DNA of 35,893 nucleotides, taken from the NCBI GenBank assembly GCA_036897485.1, contig JAYMTF010000460.1, positions 1 to 35,893 of the forward strand. The letters run 5' to 3'. The notes beneath the pieces were generated by a model. The model ran no database searches and was not told where the DNA came from. It was given only the letters and a program-made list of their open reading frames with translations. A program made the translations under genes and the position numbers. Source of the stretch: Pelargonium nanum (Eukaryota; Streptophyta; Magnoliopsida; Geraniales; Geraniaceae). Positions 12,600 to 22,730 of the stretch are shown one piece after another (within the stretch, counting starts at the first letter, position 1; each line of letters begins with the position of its first letter).

Positions 12600-12890
12600 T
12601 TTTAACTTTTGCGGGTAGCCCAATAGGAGAAGATAAAGTACCAAAGTGGACTTTGAAATATATGATAAGAGTTGTATAGAAGGCCCGATTGGAGAAGATA
12701 GAGAGCCCAAATGAACTTGAAGGATACGTGAAGAGTTATATAGAAGAGTTAATTATACAGATTTTAGGGTATCGGGATTTGAACCTGTAACCTAAGGCTC
12801 TGATACCATGTTAGAGAACCAACTCAACTAAAAACTTAAGCTTGTAATTAAAAATTTTATTTATTCTTTTAATATTATATTTCGACAAGA
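12600..12890 (-). mobile_element. LTR-retroelement relic with initiator-tRNA primer-binding-site-like sequence
   Basis: Read on the minus strand, a TTCTCTAACA end is followed at 12808-12797 by TGGTATCAGAGC, the 12-nt primer-binding site complementary to plant initiator tRNA-Met. Next comes GGTTCAAATCCC (12785-12774), which also resembles a Pol III B box. Further inside lie two tandem 64-65-bp units (12618-12682 and 12683-12746) sharing GCCC..TTGGAGAAGATA and GAGTT.TATAGAAG patterns. No gag or pol coding is present, so this is a fragment or a non-autonomous element. A SINE-like origin is an alternative reading of the B-box string. Confidence 0.55.
12618..12746. repeat. Tandem pair of about 65-bp units inside the retroelement relic
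   Basis: Unit 1 is 12618-12682 and unit 2 is 12683-12746. Both start GCCC, continue with GGAGAAGATA, and end GAGTT(G/A)TATAGAAG. They are directly adjacent and diverged by roughly a quarter to a third by eye. Confidence 0.7.
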
Positions 12891-15583
12891 ACAAGAATAG
12901 AAACTTCATCAAATAGAATCGACAAACTAATGTGAAAATTTTAAAAAATAATATATAAGATATATTACAGGGGGATATTTTCCTGGCAAATACTCAATTG
13001 CAATCTCAAGTCTCAACCACTTTGTTGGATTATTGGCCTAAATAGTATTCCCAACCCCCATAATCCATCCAAAAACATAAGAGAAAACAAATTTGGCTCA
13101 AAATGTAATGATCCTCCAATTCAAATTTTAGAAAAACTGCTCCTTTGACATAGTGTTGCCAAGAGATATGCTAAAGACACTTGCAAACACTCTTTCCATA
13201 ATCATACTAATATGGTTTGTTCTTGGTTCAAGTTCAGCCAGCTATGAAACTCTGGTTTCAAGCTTTTTTTGTTGGTTCAAAATTAATATCATCTTCACGA
13301 TGTCACAACTATGCACATATGAATTATTTTTAGACTTCTTTTACTGGTGTTAAATTTGTCACAACATGCTAGACATGTTCGGGTTGGGGTATATTTTAAT
13401 TCTAGGGTCTTGGATCTGTTGGGTAATACAGTAAATTATAATCATTTCGATGATTGTACGTATAAGAGTATCATGCTTCATGTTTAATAATGAATAAAAG
13501 ATATTGATATTTTTCTCTTTGTTTGTGTTAATTATTTATTGTTTAAATGACCTTAGAATAATTAGTTGTTATTAAATTGTCCCTAGTCAAATGTCATGAT
13601 GATATAGGTCAATAATGACATAGACAAGACTAGTATTTTGCTAGATATATAGATGATGTTGATGATGATGAAGAAGTGTTGTCACGATATATATCATCTT
13701 AACAATGTAGATGATTGATAATGAACTATCACTTGGACAATCCTACTTGGGAACCATTTCTTAATTTATTGCTTATACTTCAAAAGTAGATCTAAAGAAT
13801 GACATATTGTGTGTGTAAAATCTTCATCGATCACTTGAAATCAACATAGTTCTTTACTTGAGGAGTCGTATAATTTGGCACATTCAAATTATGTCTATAA
13901 CTATATTACTTATAATGGTTGTCGTTGGGTATGCCACGAATCTTAGAAAATGATGTGAACGATCAAGATAAAATTTGTCACTCTTATTAAGCGGGGGTGT
14001 TACCTTGAACACTTGATTGAATCATGTTATGAAGAGTTGCCCCCAAACAAGTTGATATAATTAAAAAGTTTGTTAGATAAAATGAAATGTTCTGAAATCA
14101 AGAAATTATATAAGATAGAACTATACAAACATGACGATTCACAACAACGCTATTTTAATCATTACTCTACATAATGTAATGTAAATCAAGTGTATTATCA
14201 ACAAATTGATCAAGAGTAAGCACAAGAAAATCACATGTATAAATAAACCATTTATAGGCACTTGTATCAATAGTGTACTTCACAACTATTCATACCTCTT
14301 GAAAATAGGTAGAAGAGTTCAAAAGCAAAGCACACAAAGGCAAAACCATATTGCCAACAACTCAACAAGGAATCATTGAATCAAGTTAAAAGAAAACAAG
14401 GCATAAAAAATTGAAAGGAAACAACTTGAGACTATTGAGAAAGAGGAGAAGATGATTGAAGTTCTCAAATCTTTCTTATGCTATGCTAAATTCCCCAATG
14501 AGCAATGCTATATCACCACCTTTTCAAAATGGCCCCACCTTAGCAATAGGAAAAACCATCCCCAAGCTTAAAAAGCAAATTGTCTTGAAGAAACCCATCC
14601 ATGAATGAGCCACCCACTACCCTTTGAGAGGGACAGTGGAGCCTCCAATCCATGACACCATAGCATAAGCATACCCCACACTCTCCAATGTCACCATAAG
14701 ATGCCAAAGATTTTGTTAGATAGAGGAAATATAAGGACCCCGTCTATAGGGCATCTATCACTAAGATTCTCCTTTACTACATTTCAATCTTGTTTCTTTT
14801 TTGTTATATCATATATGTGTGCATGTGAGGTCCAATTATTGGTTTTCAATAGGTTGTTTCTTGTTAAGATTCATTAGATATTTGGATCCAATGGGGTTGT
14901 GGAATTGTAGTGTAGCTACCAAAGTTTATGGGACCATTAATAATCAAAGAGTTATTGGGACCCATTTTCAATTTCTATGCAATCCTTTGCCCTAGTAGTT
15001 GACACTAGACACACCATATTTATTTGGGCACTTGGGCTTGGATTCAATGGTAACCAAATTTTATTCAAGTTAGCCCAATGAAACCCTAAATTGAGTTTAT
15101 ATTCTCAACTCAAATTAATATGCAAACCCTTAATTGTTCTATTCCTTTGTACACTAAGATGGTGTCCTAAACTACAAGGAATGAGCTTAGTTGTTTGGGC
15201 TATTATCTTCTCCTTATCTATGTAGGACATGTTTTTGAGCTTAAAATCAAGTACAAACTACAAACAAGAACCTTTTACTTATCATCATTTGTTGATATCT
15301 CTCTATCATACAAAATTTTCATTATTTAATTTACTCTCTTGTCACGTATGTTACATATAGTTCATGTAAAATCGACATAAACGCGACAATAACACGATTA
15401 TTAAACGTGATAGTGTTCAATATTTGAGCATGATGATTTGTTTACAATACATGTTTGACATATAACAAGACACAAACACAAACAGGTTGGTCAGCTCTGA
15501 TGATTTGTTTTGTCTGTGTAATATTGTAATGTACTATGTTTAATTAACAATTAAATAATACTAATTAATGTATTTTGTCAGAT
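12891..15583. other. Intergenic spacer between the retroelement relic and the tRNA gene
   Basis: AT-rich sequence without a recognisable gene. Open frames stay below about 70 codons and show no domain. The stretch 14.4-14.8 kb is somewhat richer in C and A but codes for nothing I recognise. No CRISPR, rRNA or transposon protein signal is present. Confidence 0.6.
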
Positions 15584-15658
15584 GGTCCCGTAGCTCAGTT
15601 TGGTTAGAGCGCTGGTCTTATGAGCCGGAGGTCGCGAGTTCGAGCCTCGCCGGGACCA
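15584..15658 (+). tRNA. tRNA-Ile(UAU), nuclear, intron-less
   Basis: The 75 nt fold as a full cloverleaf: acceptor GGTCCCG/CGGGACC, D stem GCTC/GAGC, anticodon stem CTGGT/GCCGG with loop CTTATGA, variable AGGTC, T stem GCGAG/CTCGC with loop TTCGAGC, and discriminator A. The anticodon is TAT, which reads AUA as isoleucine. CCA is not encoded, as expected for a nuclear gene. Internal Pol III A box (TAGCTCAGTTTGG) and B box (GAGTTCGAGCC) are present, and T runs follow at about 15678 and 15690 that can terminate Pol III. Unusually, the flanks pair as well (see findings). Confidence 0.95.
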
Positions 15659-15675
15659 TCTGATTTCATATTCCA

Positions 15676-15697
15676 CATTTTTGGGGGTTTTTTTTAG
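15676..15697 (+). terminator. Probable Pol III terminator T runs downstream of the tRNA
   Basis: A five-T run and then an eight-or-more-T run lie 20-40 nt after the tRNA 3' end. Runs of four or more T on the coding strand are the usual Pol III stop signal. Confidence 0.6.
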
Positions 15698-16152
15698 CTT
15701 CAAAACCAAGAAATTAACTTTTGTCTTCTTCTCCTAGTAGTTGAATACACTAACATCCATCTCTCTGTTCATTGCTTGTTCTTGAAATTTCATGTAGCTC
15801 CTCTGTCACTTCAATGGGATTTTTTTGTCACTTTCTTGATTGGATGAGAGTGATGAACCTCACCCACTAATGGTGGTCTGAGCAACACCTGATCTTGTTA
15901 AGCTCTATAGGCTCTGTCACTCTGGTGTTGACTGTTGACCTTCCAAATTAAATGGATGCACCTGAAGCTTCAGTTCAGTTGGGTAGTCAGTTTTCACTTC
16001 AAGGTGAGAGAAAGAGTGAACCAAAGCAAGATATTGTGTCATGCAACTTCTCTTTCTTTTTTATGGCTTTTCTTGTTTTCCACTTCATCTTCTATTACTA
16101 CCCACCACCAAAATCTCTAAACCAAGATCACCCCCCAGCTTCTTGTTCTCTG
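15698..16152 (+). promoter_or_regulatory. Promoter and 5' leader region upstream of the IQD gene
   Basis: The sequence between the tRNA and the likely leader donor site at 16153. It is T/C-rich and lacks a clear TATA box, and the transcription start could not be fixed. Short open frames at 15935-16218 have no recognisable domain and are probably leader shadows. Confidence 0.35.
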
Positions 16153-16880
16153 GTATGTTTCATTTCCTCTGTTCTCATTAGACTTGTTACTCATTTCTTG
16201 ATTCTGGGTTTCATTTGATTTGGAATATGTGGTGTGCATTTCTAGTGTTTGATGAAATGCTTATGTGAGTTTGTGTTGAGTTGTGTATTGGAGTGGTGAG
16301 GGTTCTTGGGTTTTGTGATGTGTAGGCTTATTGTTTGTGTCATGGAATGTTTGGTTTTGGGCCTATAAGGTCTGGTTTTTTCAACTTAGTCTTCACAGTG
16401 AGTATTTTGTGTTTTTAACATGTTTCTTGTTCTCTGGTGAGTTTCATTTTCATAAGACTTGTTACTCATTTGATTTTGTGGTTAGGGATTGATTTTGATG
16501 AAATGTTCATGTGTGTTTGTGGTATGTTGTTTATTGGATTAGAGAAGCTTCTTGGTTTTGGTGATGTGCAGGCTTGATCTGTGAGTTATCTATGTTTCAT
16601 TTCCTCTGCTATGTAATGATCACGCGGGGAAAATACGCAACATGGGACGGGTTTTGCCCTTGAGGAGGCTGTCACTAATTTCTTGTTTTTGGGTTTTATG
16701 GATTTTGAGTTATGTGCTTAAAGATAGCTTCCACTATTTTTCATTCCTCAATTTGGGCATTTTTTTGGATGGGGGGAGGATTTCAAGTGTTTAATCAAAT
16801 GTTTGTGTGGTATGTTGTTCATAAGACTAGAGAAGATTCTTGGTTTTGTGATTTAGAGGTTCATAGATTTATCATTTGTG
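16142..16880 (+). repeat. Three degenerate tandem copies in the IQD leader intron
   Basis: Copies at about 16142-16331, 16426-16576 and 16591-16880 share ordered landmarks: CTTGTTCTCTGGT or ATGTTTCATTTCCTCTG, then ACTTGTTACTCATTT, then TGATGAAATG or TAATCAAATG followed by TGTGTGTTTGTG, then TTCTTGGTTTTGGTGATG and AGGCTT. The first two are offset by about 284 bp. Copy 3 has extra sequence with GATCACGCGGGG near 16619. Confidence 0.7.
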
Positions 16881-17133
16881 TGCTTACAAGATCTAATTTA
16901 TTGAACTGATGATTGACAATAAGTACTTTCTGATTTGTTGCTGAAAACACACATTCCTTTTTGTTATGCGCATAGTTTGTGCACATCCTAATCTTACATT
17001 CTTAGTTTCCCGAGTTTCGATTTCTTTCATGGCAACATGTTACTATACATGCTCTTTGTTTGTCTTTCTGATATAAGGTTTTCTTGGATCTCAGCTCGTA
17101 CATGTATCTTACTTCACATATTCTTGATTTCAG
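16153..17133 (+). other. Probable 5'-UTR intron of the IQD gene
   Basis: A strong donor (CTCTG|GTATGT) at 16153 and an acceptor (TTGATTTCAG) at 17133 would bring a leader exon to 49 nt before the ATG at 17183. The interval is T/G-rich like a plant intron and contains three degenerate copies of a roughly 150-290-bp unit. Other donors are possible, so the exact start is uncertain. Confidence 0.5.
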
Positions 17134-17182
17134 GTTCATTCTAAGATTACATTTCTCTCTGCACTGCCCGTGAAGAACACAA

Positions 17183-19766
17183 ATGGGTGTAGGTAAATGG
17201 TTCAAGGCATTGATTAGCCCGAAGAAAGCGAAGGAAAATAGATCCAAACAATTAACAAAGGTAAAATTCTTAGGAACTCCTAGTTTGCTTTGAATATTCA
17301 ACCGAATGAGCGCACAAATAGTTCTGTTCTCTTCTTTGATTTGATGGTTTACGGGCACGAATCAAATGTATAGTTGTGTGAAAATGCAGTGTTTAACATG
17401 TTCTTGTATCTTTTCGAGACAGGTACACTCAAGAACCACTGAGAAATCAAATGGGTGCAAGTGGTGGAAATATGGCTCTCGCAAAGGCTCGAATAGGTCT
17501 GCAAATGTTGATCCAAATGGTCATTTGAGCGATCACAGAAAGCGAATTGAAGACTTAGCTGCAACTCGCATTCAAAATGCATTTCGATCATACTTGGTAA
17601 GATAAAAACATCAAACTAGACATATGCTCCAATGCCATTTTTAAGGCTTCATTTAGTATTATGACAAATATTATGTGAAGCTCATTGGAAGCAAACACAT
17701 TTGCTGTTCTTTTTCTACTTGTGTAGGCAAGAAAAGCATTGATAAACCGGCTGAAGGGGTCGGTGAAATTTCAGGTTTCGATTAAAGATCAAACTGTTAG
17801 GAAGCAAGTATCAGCTGCATTGGACCATCTGCATACATGGAGCAGGATACAGGCTGAAATTAGAGATCGAAGACACTATATGGTCACCGAAGGCCGGCTG
17901 AGGCAAAAGAAAATGCAAAATCAGCTAAAACTTGAGGCTAAACTTCAAGAACTAGAGGTATCATTTGCTGTCAGTTTTAAAAACTCTATTTGTCTGCTAA
18001 TCAGCCATTTGACTGCTAGGTTCTTTGGTAGTTTGGATCAACCACATAGACACATTTGTGAATTTGAGAAAACTTTAGGACAGTTGTGAATTACATGTTG
18101 CAATCTAGCTAGCTTTTCAACAACTTTTGTTCTCTGTTTTTTAAATATATGATCTCGATTCCACTATTCCTATGACCAAAGAGCAGGGGGAAGGGTTGGT
18201 TTCTCTGTCGCGGTTCTCTTGTAGTTGTATTCTTCTGAATCATAAGAATTTTAGTTAGAATGAGATTTCAATTCAACACCTTTCAAGATTCTGAGAAGAG
18301 TCGCTCTTTAGATCTGTGAGAGCACACACTAAAGAGCCTTTCCTCTAGGTAGCAAGAAACAGATTAGAAAGAAGGATCGTCACAAACACTGGTGACTGGT
18401 CCGATTCACAATTTGATACACAACTTTAGAAAGCAATTTAGTGCATGAACTTCCACTTAGCGCCAAATTTGGTACACGGACTTTGGTATGAATCATTAGT
18501 TCCATTCGGCAGCGTGAACCAAATTGAGCACCAAAGTGCATGTACTTTCATGCCTCATTAATGATATTAATCCTCAAAAGAACGAACAAAGAAAACAAGG
18601 AGCCAAGTGAAAATGTAATCTCCATTTTCGGTTCTCATAGAATCCGAACATAAGATTTAAAAGCAACACAAAACAATAAAAGTTGTAAGTTGTGTTTGGA
18701 GGACTTCCCTTGAAGCATATGGTCAAGCAGGAAGCCTGAAAATGATAGGAAAGAACTAGCAAAGATCCATTTGACTTTGTTTGCATCATGACATTACAAT
18801 GAATAATGAGTAACCAAACCATTCAACCATTTTCATGATGGCCTTTTAACTCTTTTGGGTAATGTTGCATATTAAATAGCAGAGCTAGAGATCTTTAGTG
18901 AAGTAACTACAGGAAGGTATGTAACTCTACCATACCTAAAGCTTCTTTAAACTGGTCATGGGACCATTTGATGAGTCTTGGCTCAAAGGGTGAATGTAAT
19001 TAATGTTTTTGGAAACATCTTCCATGCTTTCAGAAACAAGAATTTATGTTCCCACATGCTCTCTGAATGCAATTAAGTACTTTCAAAGTTCCCAACTAGC
19101 AGCACCTGAACAAGTTTCAGTCAGCCATGTAGCTTTCCTAAAGGGAAGCCGAGTGCACCAGACTCTCATCATTTTGAAGTCTGAGTGGAGTCGTTTTTGC
19201 ACGCAGTCTTACCCGTGCTTTGCAGGTGGAATGGTGTGGAGGCCCGGAGACCATGGAGGAAATCCTTTCCAGGATACAACAAAGGGAAGAAGCGGCGGTT
19301 AAGCGCGAAAGAACTTTAGCGTACGCCTTCTCTCATCAGGTAAACTTGAAACTTCACTAAAAGTACAAATAAGTGCACAAACACTACGTGTCAACAGAGG
19401 GTTGTTGATTGAGAGTGAATCAACAACTGAATCTGAGTTTGTTCACTTAGGCATGTCCTACATTCTTGAGGTTCTATCCAAGATTCGGTAATGAATGTGA
19501 GGCTATTTTTTTTTTCTCAGTGGAGGGCTAATGCAAGCCAATATCTTGGCCACCCTTGCTATGTCGCTGGAGACCTGAACTGGGGTTGGAGCTGGATGGA
19601 TCGTTGGATCGCTGCTCGCCCGTGGGAGTCAAGGGTTCAGGCTCAACACAACAACCCGAAGAAGGTTCAAGCCAAAGTAGCAAGTGTTGCAATTAAACCA
19701 GCTGTAACGAACCCGAAAGGAGCTAGTGCAAAACTGCAAAAAATTGTCCCTCAAGCTACCCAATGA
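17183..19766 (+). CDS. IQ67-domain (IQD) calmodulin-binding protein, 5 exons
   Basis: Exons 17183-17260, 17423-17596, 17727-17957, 19226-19339 and 19521-19766 are all phase 0 and give 280 residues plus TGA. The start MGVGKWFKALISPKKAKE is the typical basic, Trp-containing IQD N-terminus. The IQ67 domain spans about residues 66-135. IQ motif 1 is IQNAFRSYLAR (76-86), split by the phase-0 intron between L84 and A85 that is characteristic of the family. IQ motif 2 is eroded (FQVSIKDQTVRKQ). After the domain come the conserved WCGG, SHQWRAN and NWGWSWMDRWIAARPWESR blocks, then a basic Lys/Ala-rich tail. Short IQDs of this kind resemble the IQD9/IQD10 group. IQDs bind calmodulin and act as scaffolds at microtubules, membranes or the nucleus. 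The paralogue cannot be settled here. Confidence 0.92.
17958..19225 (+). other. Long third coding intron of the IQD gene
   Basis: A 1,268-bp intron from GAG|GTATCA to TTTGCAG|GTGG. It contains an eroded repeat at about 18405-18560 in which GCGCCAAATTTGGTACACGG is loosely repeated in inverse orientation (GCTCAATTTGGTTCACG on the other strand). That is the look of an old MITE. No other gene is seen. Confidence 0.75.
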
Positions 19767-22600
19767 TATTATTGCTCTTGCTCCTCAATCTCAACAGGTA
19801 ATCAATCACCAAGCTCATTGACTAGTGACTAATAGGTTTTTACAGTTCAGTTTTGTGGATTTTGTAGATGCTATTTGCTGTCATTTTGCATATTCTGGTG
19901 CTGGTGTGGATTTGTCCTTGTGTGTACAATAAGGGGATATGGTTTGGATTTGATTATTATCATTGTCAATTCTGTAAATTAACATTACATTATATATGTA
20001 TAACTTTGCTTTCATTTGAATTGATCATAGAACATACATGACCTAAGTCGAACCCGAGACACCTGTTGTTGATTGGAAATTTGAAACTGATATTCGAAAG
20101 AAACGCTTACTTAATTACAGTATTGTAGATGAAATGAGTAGTTGAATTGAAGAGATTTTAGTAAATTAAGTGATATTTTTCATTACATGCAAATAAACGT
20201 GACGCCATTTGCCGACGTGACATTTGGCATTGCAATATCAAAAATATAAAAAAAATCAAAATTACTTTGTACTGTTAAGTTAGTCTACACGTAAACAAAA
20301 AATGACTTGTCCACTATCTCATATGCATAAACTTAGAGAACGTTAACGAATAGAAGTAATACCCGATTCAACCAAATCTCCAGTTCAATCACTCAAATGC
20401 ACAAAATTTGAAGTATCAATTTACACATTTGGCCAAAGTTTGACTACACTACACCTAAACCTAAACTATGAAGTAGAATTTGGCAACATAGTAAACTCAG
20501 AACTCAAATCTCTAATCTACCCTCTAAACGTTTCATGGTTCTTTCCCATCCCTACTATAAGATCATAGGCTCTTGAAAACCTAACTCCATCTTCCTCTAG
20601 ACACAATCAAGATGCCCCATTAGTTCATGCATGCCCATAAACAATGTTAGGTCCTTGTGATGGAGGAGACAACAAAACTAGAGGCCATATCTCATATATA
20701 TATATATATATATTTCTTTATAGAACCCTAAATATGCTTCAAGAATTGTCTTCATCAACAAACCATAAAGTACCAACAACCCTATAGCAAATGTCACCAT
20801 CTCCATAAAAGCCAAGTGTTTTCTTTCCTTTCTTTCATTTTCTTTCCTTCTAGTTTCTACTGAAATTTTTAAAATTTCCAGCTAGACTTGGGAAGATTTT
20901 TTTCATCAACCAGTGAGATTTGTGCTGGGGGACCATGTAGACAGATAGGCAAGTACTGCAAATTGGTGGCATCTATCTGTGTATTCTTCTATAATTGAGC
21001 TTTATGTTCATCTCTACCCCTCTCATGGTTCCTCCTGAAACTTGTACTCCTATTAGCCCCACTTCCTCATCCTGAAAAACTAACCAATCTCGTTCCCTCG
21101 ATTACAGTCTTTGACATCGTTGCATTAGATACCTCCCGTGCCCTAATCTAAATCCCGATAAAACTAAAAGAGGGTGTCTCATTTAGCTTATAATCTACTT
21201 CAACTAAATGCTTGTATTGTTCCGCACCAACATTTTTATCAAAACAGTTAACCAATTACTTTAAGAACTTGTTACAACACCCTCTACCTAAACAATATCG
21301 TTCCGTCGATCACAATGTCGCAGGCAAAAACTAACAAAGCAGTCTCTCGTACTTGAACCAGTGGCTCAATTTTTCTAAGTAATGGGAGGAGGACCGACAC
21401 AATGCCACTGAAGGACTACTGAAACAAAAGATAGGTTGTCAAGAACGTAGAGGAGGTAGGATGGGTAGTTGGTCAAATCGAGTATAGATCGTACATGACG
21501 GTAGTTGGAGCTGGTGGCTTTCCTAGGGTTCTCTCATCTGGAATCCCCGTGTGAAGATGAGAGTGTTTGGTTTAGCTTATAGTCTGGTCAATCAGTGTTA
21601 TGTTTCCTATCTTAGAAACCGCAATTTGACAAACTAAATGTCTCTATTGCTCGTATCTTATCTGAACAGTTAACTGCTTATTTAAAAAAAAAAATTACAA
21701 CTTTGTTTAATTATAACTATGATCTAGCCTCTTGCATCACAATCTAAACTATCTGGTTCATCAGCTAACAGGCCCTAGTTCTTTCATGTTCATGTCCGAG
21801 TCTAGTGAAACATGTGTATTCAAGAAACTAGCAACAAACCAACAAGAAATTAATGACAGCAACAGAAAAATTATTTCCCAATTGAAATGGATCCAGGAAT
21901 GAACTAGACCCTCCTCCGATTTCACTGTTCATGGACAAGGACTTCTCATCCGATGCCCCCAGAAACCCAACCATTGACAAAGATGTAAAAGATCAGTTGT
22001 TCTTTCAATTCTTTTTGCAGATTTAAGGAAGTTTGTTGAGAGCATCAACTGTTCCATTGGGAAAAAATAAAAAGCAGTAAAGCAAACCAAAGTGACCATT
22101 TTCCATAACCAAATTGAACACTCTCTATCACCTACACAAGAGAATTGACCATTTCCATAACAAGAGCTAAAGCAATTCGATTACGATATGCAAGAACGCC
22201 ACAAAGAGTCCTAGAAATGAAAATTCTAAGAGCCATATCGGATTCTGCAAATCATGGGACTGCTAAATTCGATCGTTAGGACAAAAGCAAAAGCAGAGTC
22301 ATGACATAGAGAGGTCTAAAGACAACAAGAAATTAACACACAGAGCAAATCAAGTTCAAAAACAGAAGTCTTAAACAGAGTTGAGCTATGAGAGCTCACT
22401 GAAACATGGAAACAAAGCTAGAAACAACAAACCGGGGATCGAAGAACCTGATGAAGGTGACTCAGATTTCTTCTTTCCTCGATGAATTGGCCATTGCAAC
22501 GAAGTGACTGAAACTTGGAACCTGAAACCATCTCCTCCTTTTCCTGTTCTGGTGGCTTGTGCCCGTTGTTGTTCGGGTCGAAAAGATCAGCTGATGAGAC
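19767..22600. other. Intergenic spacer between the IQD and TCP genes (convergent 3' ends)
   Basis: It holds the IQD 3' UTR at the left and the TCP 3' UTR at the right; the TCP gene runs toward lower coordinates. A (TA)n microsatellite lies at 20694-20713. A further possible donor site (CATCAG|GTTCTT on the minus strand, near 22445) hints at a second 3'-UTR intron of the TCP gene. No additional coding region was recognised. Confidence 0.6.
20694..20713. repeat. (AT)n microsatellite
   Basis: Twenty bases of uninterrupted AT dinucleotide in the IQD-TCP spacer. Confidence 0.9.
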
Positions 22601-22693
22601 CTGAAATATGGTAAAGATTCAAAATTTGAGCTAATTTGATGGATTGGAGAAATGGGTTGGAGTTGAAATTCGAAAATGAAAATGAAACAGTAC
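22601..22693 (-). other. Probable 3'-UTR intron of the TCP gene
   Basis: On the minus strand, 37 nt after the stop codon, a donor CCAACAG|GTACTG (first intron base 22693) is matched 93 nt later by an acceptor CCATATTTCAG|GTCTC (last intron base 22601). The interval is T-rich, as plant introns are, while the flanks are not. Its position after the stop codon suggests splicing of the untranslated region. Confidence 0.6.
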
Positions 22694-22730
22694 CTGTTGG
22701 AGGGGGTTTTGGGTTTTTGTTGTCACTGAG

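Noticed and set aside
20940-20995. Small inverted pair CAGATAG / CTATCTG suggesting a microRNA precursor
   Set aside because: The arms are only about 7-9 bp and too short for a plant miRNA hairpin.
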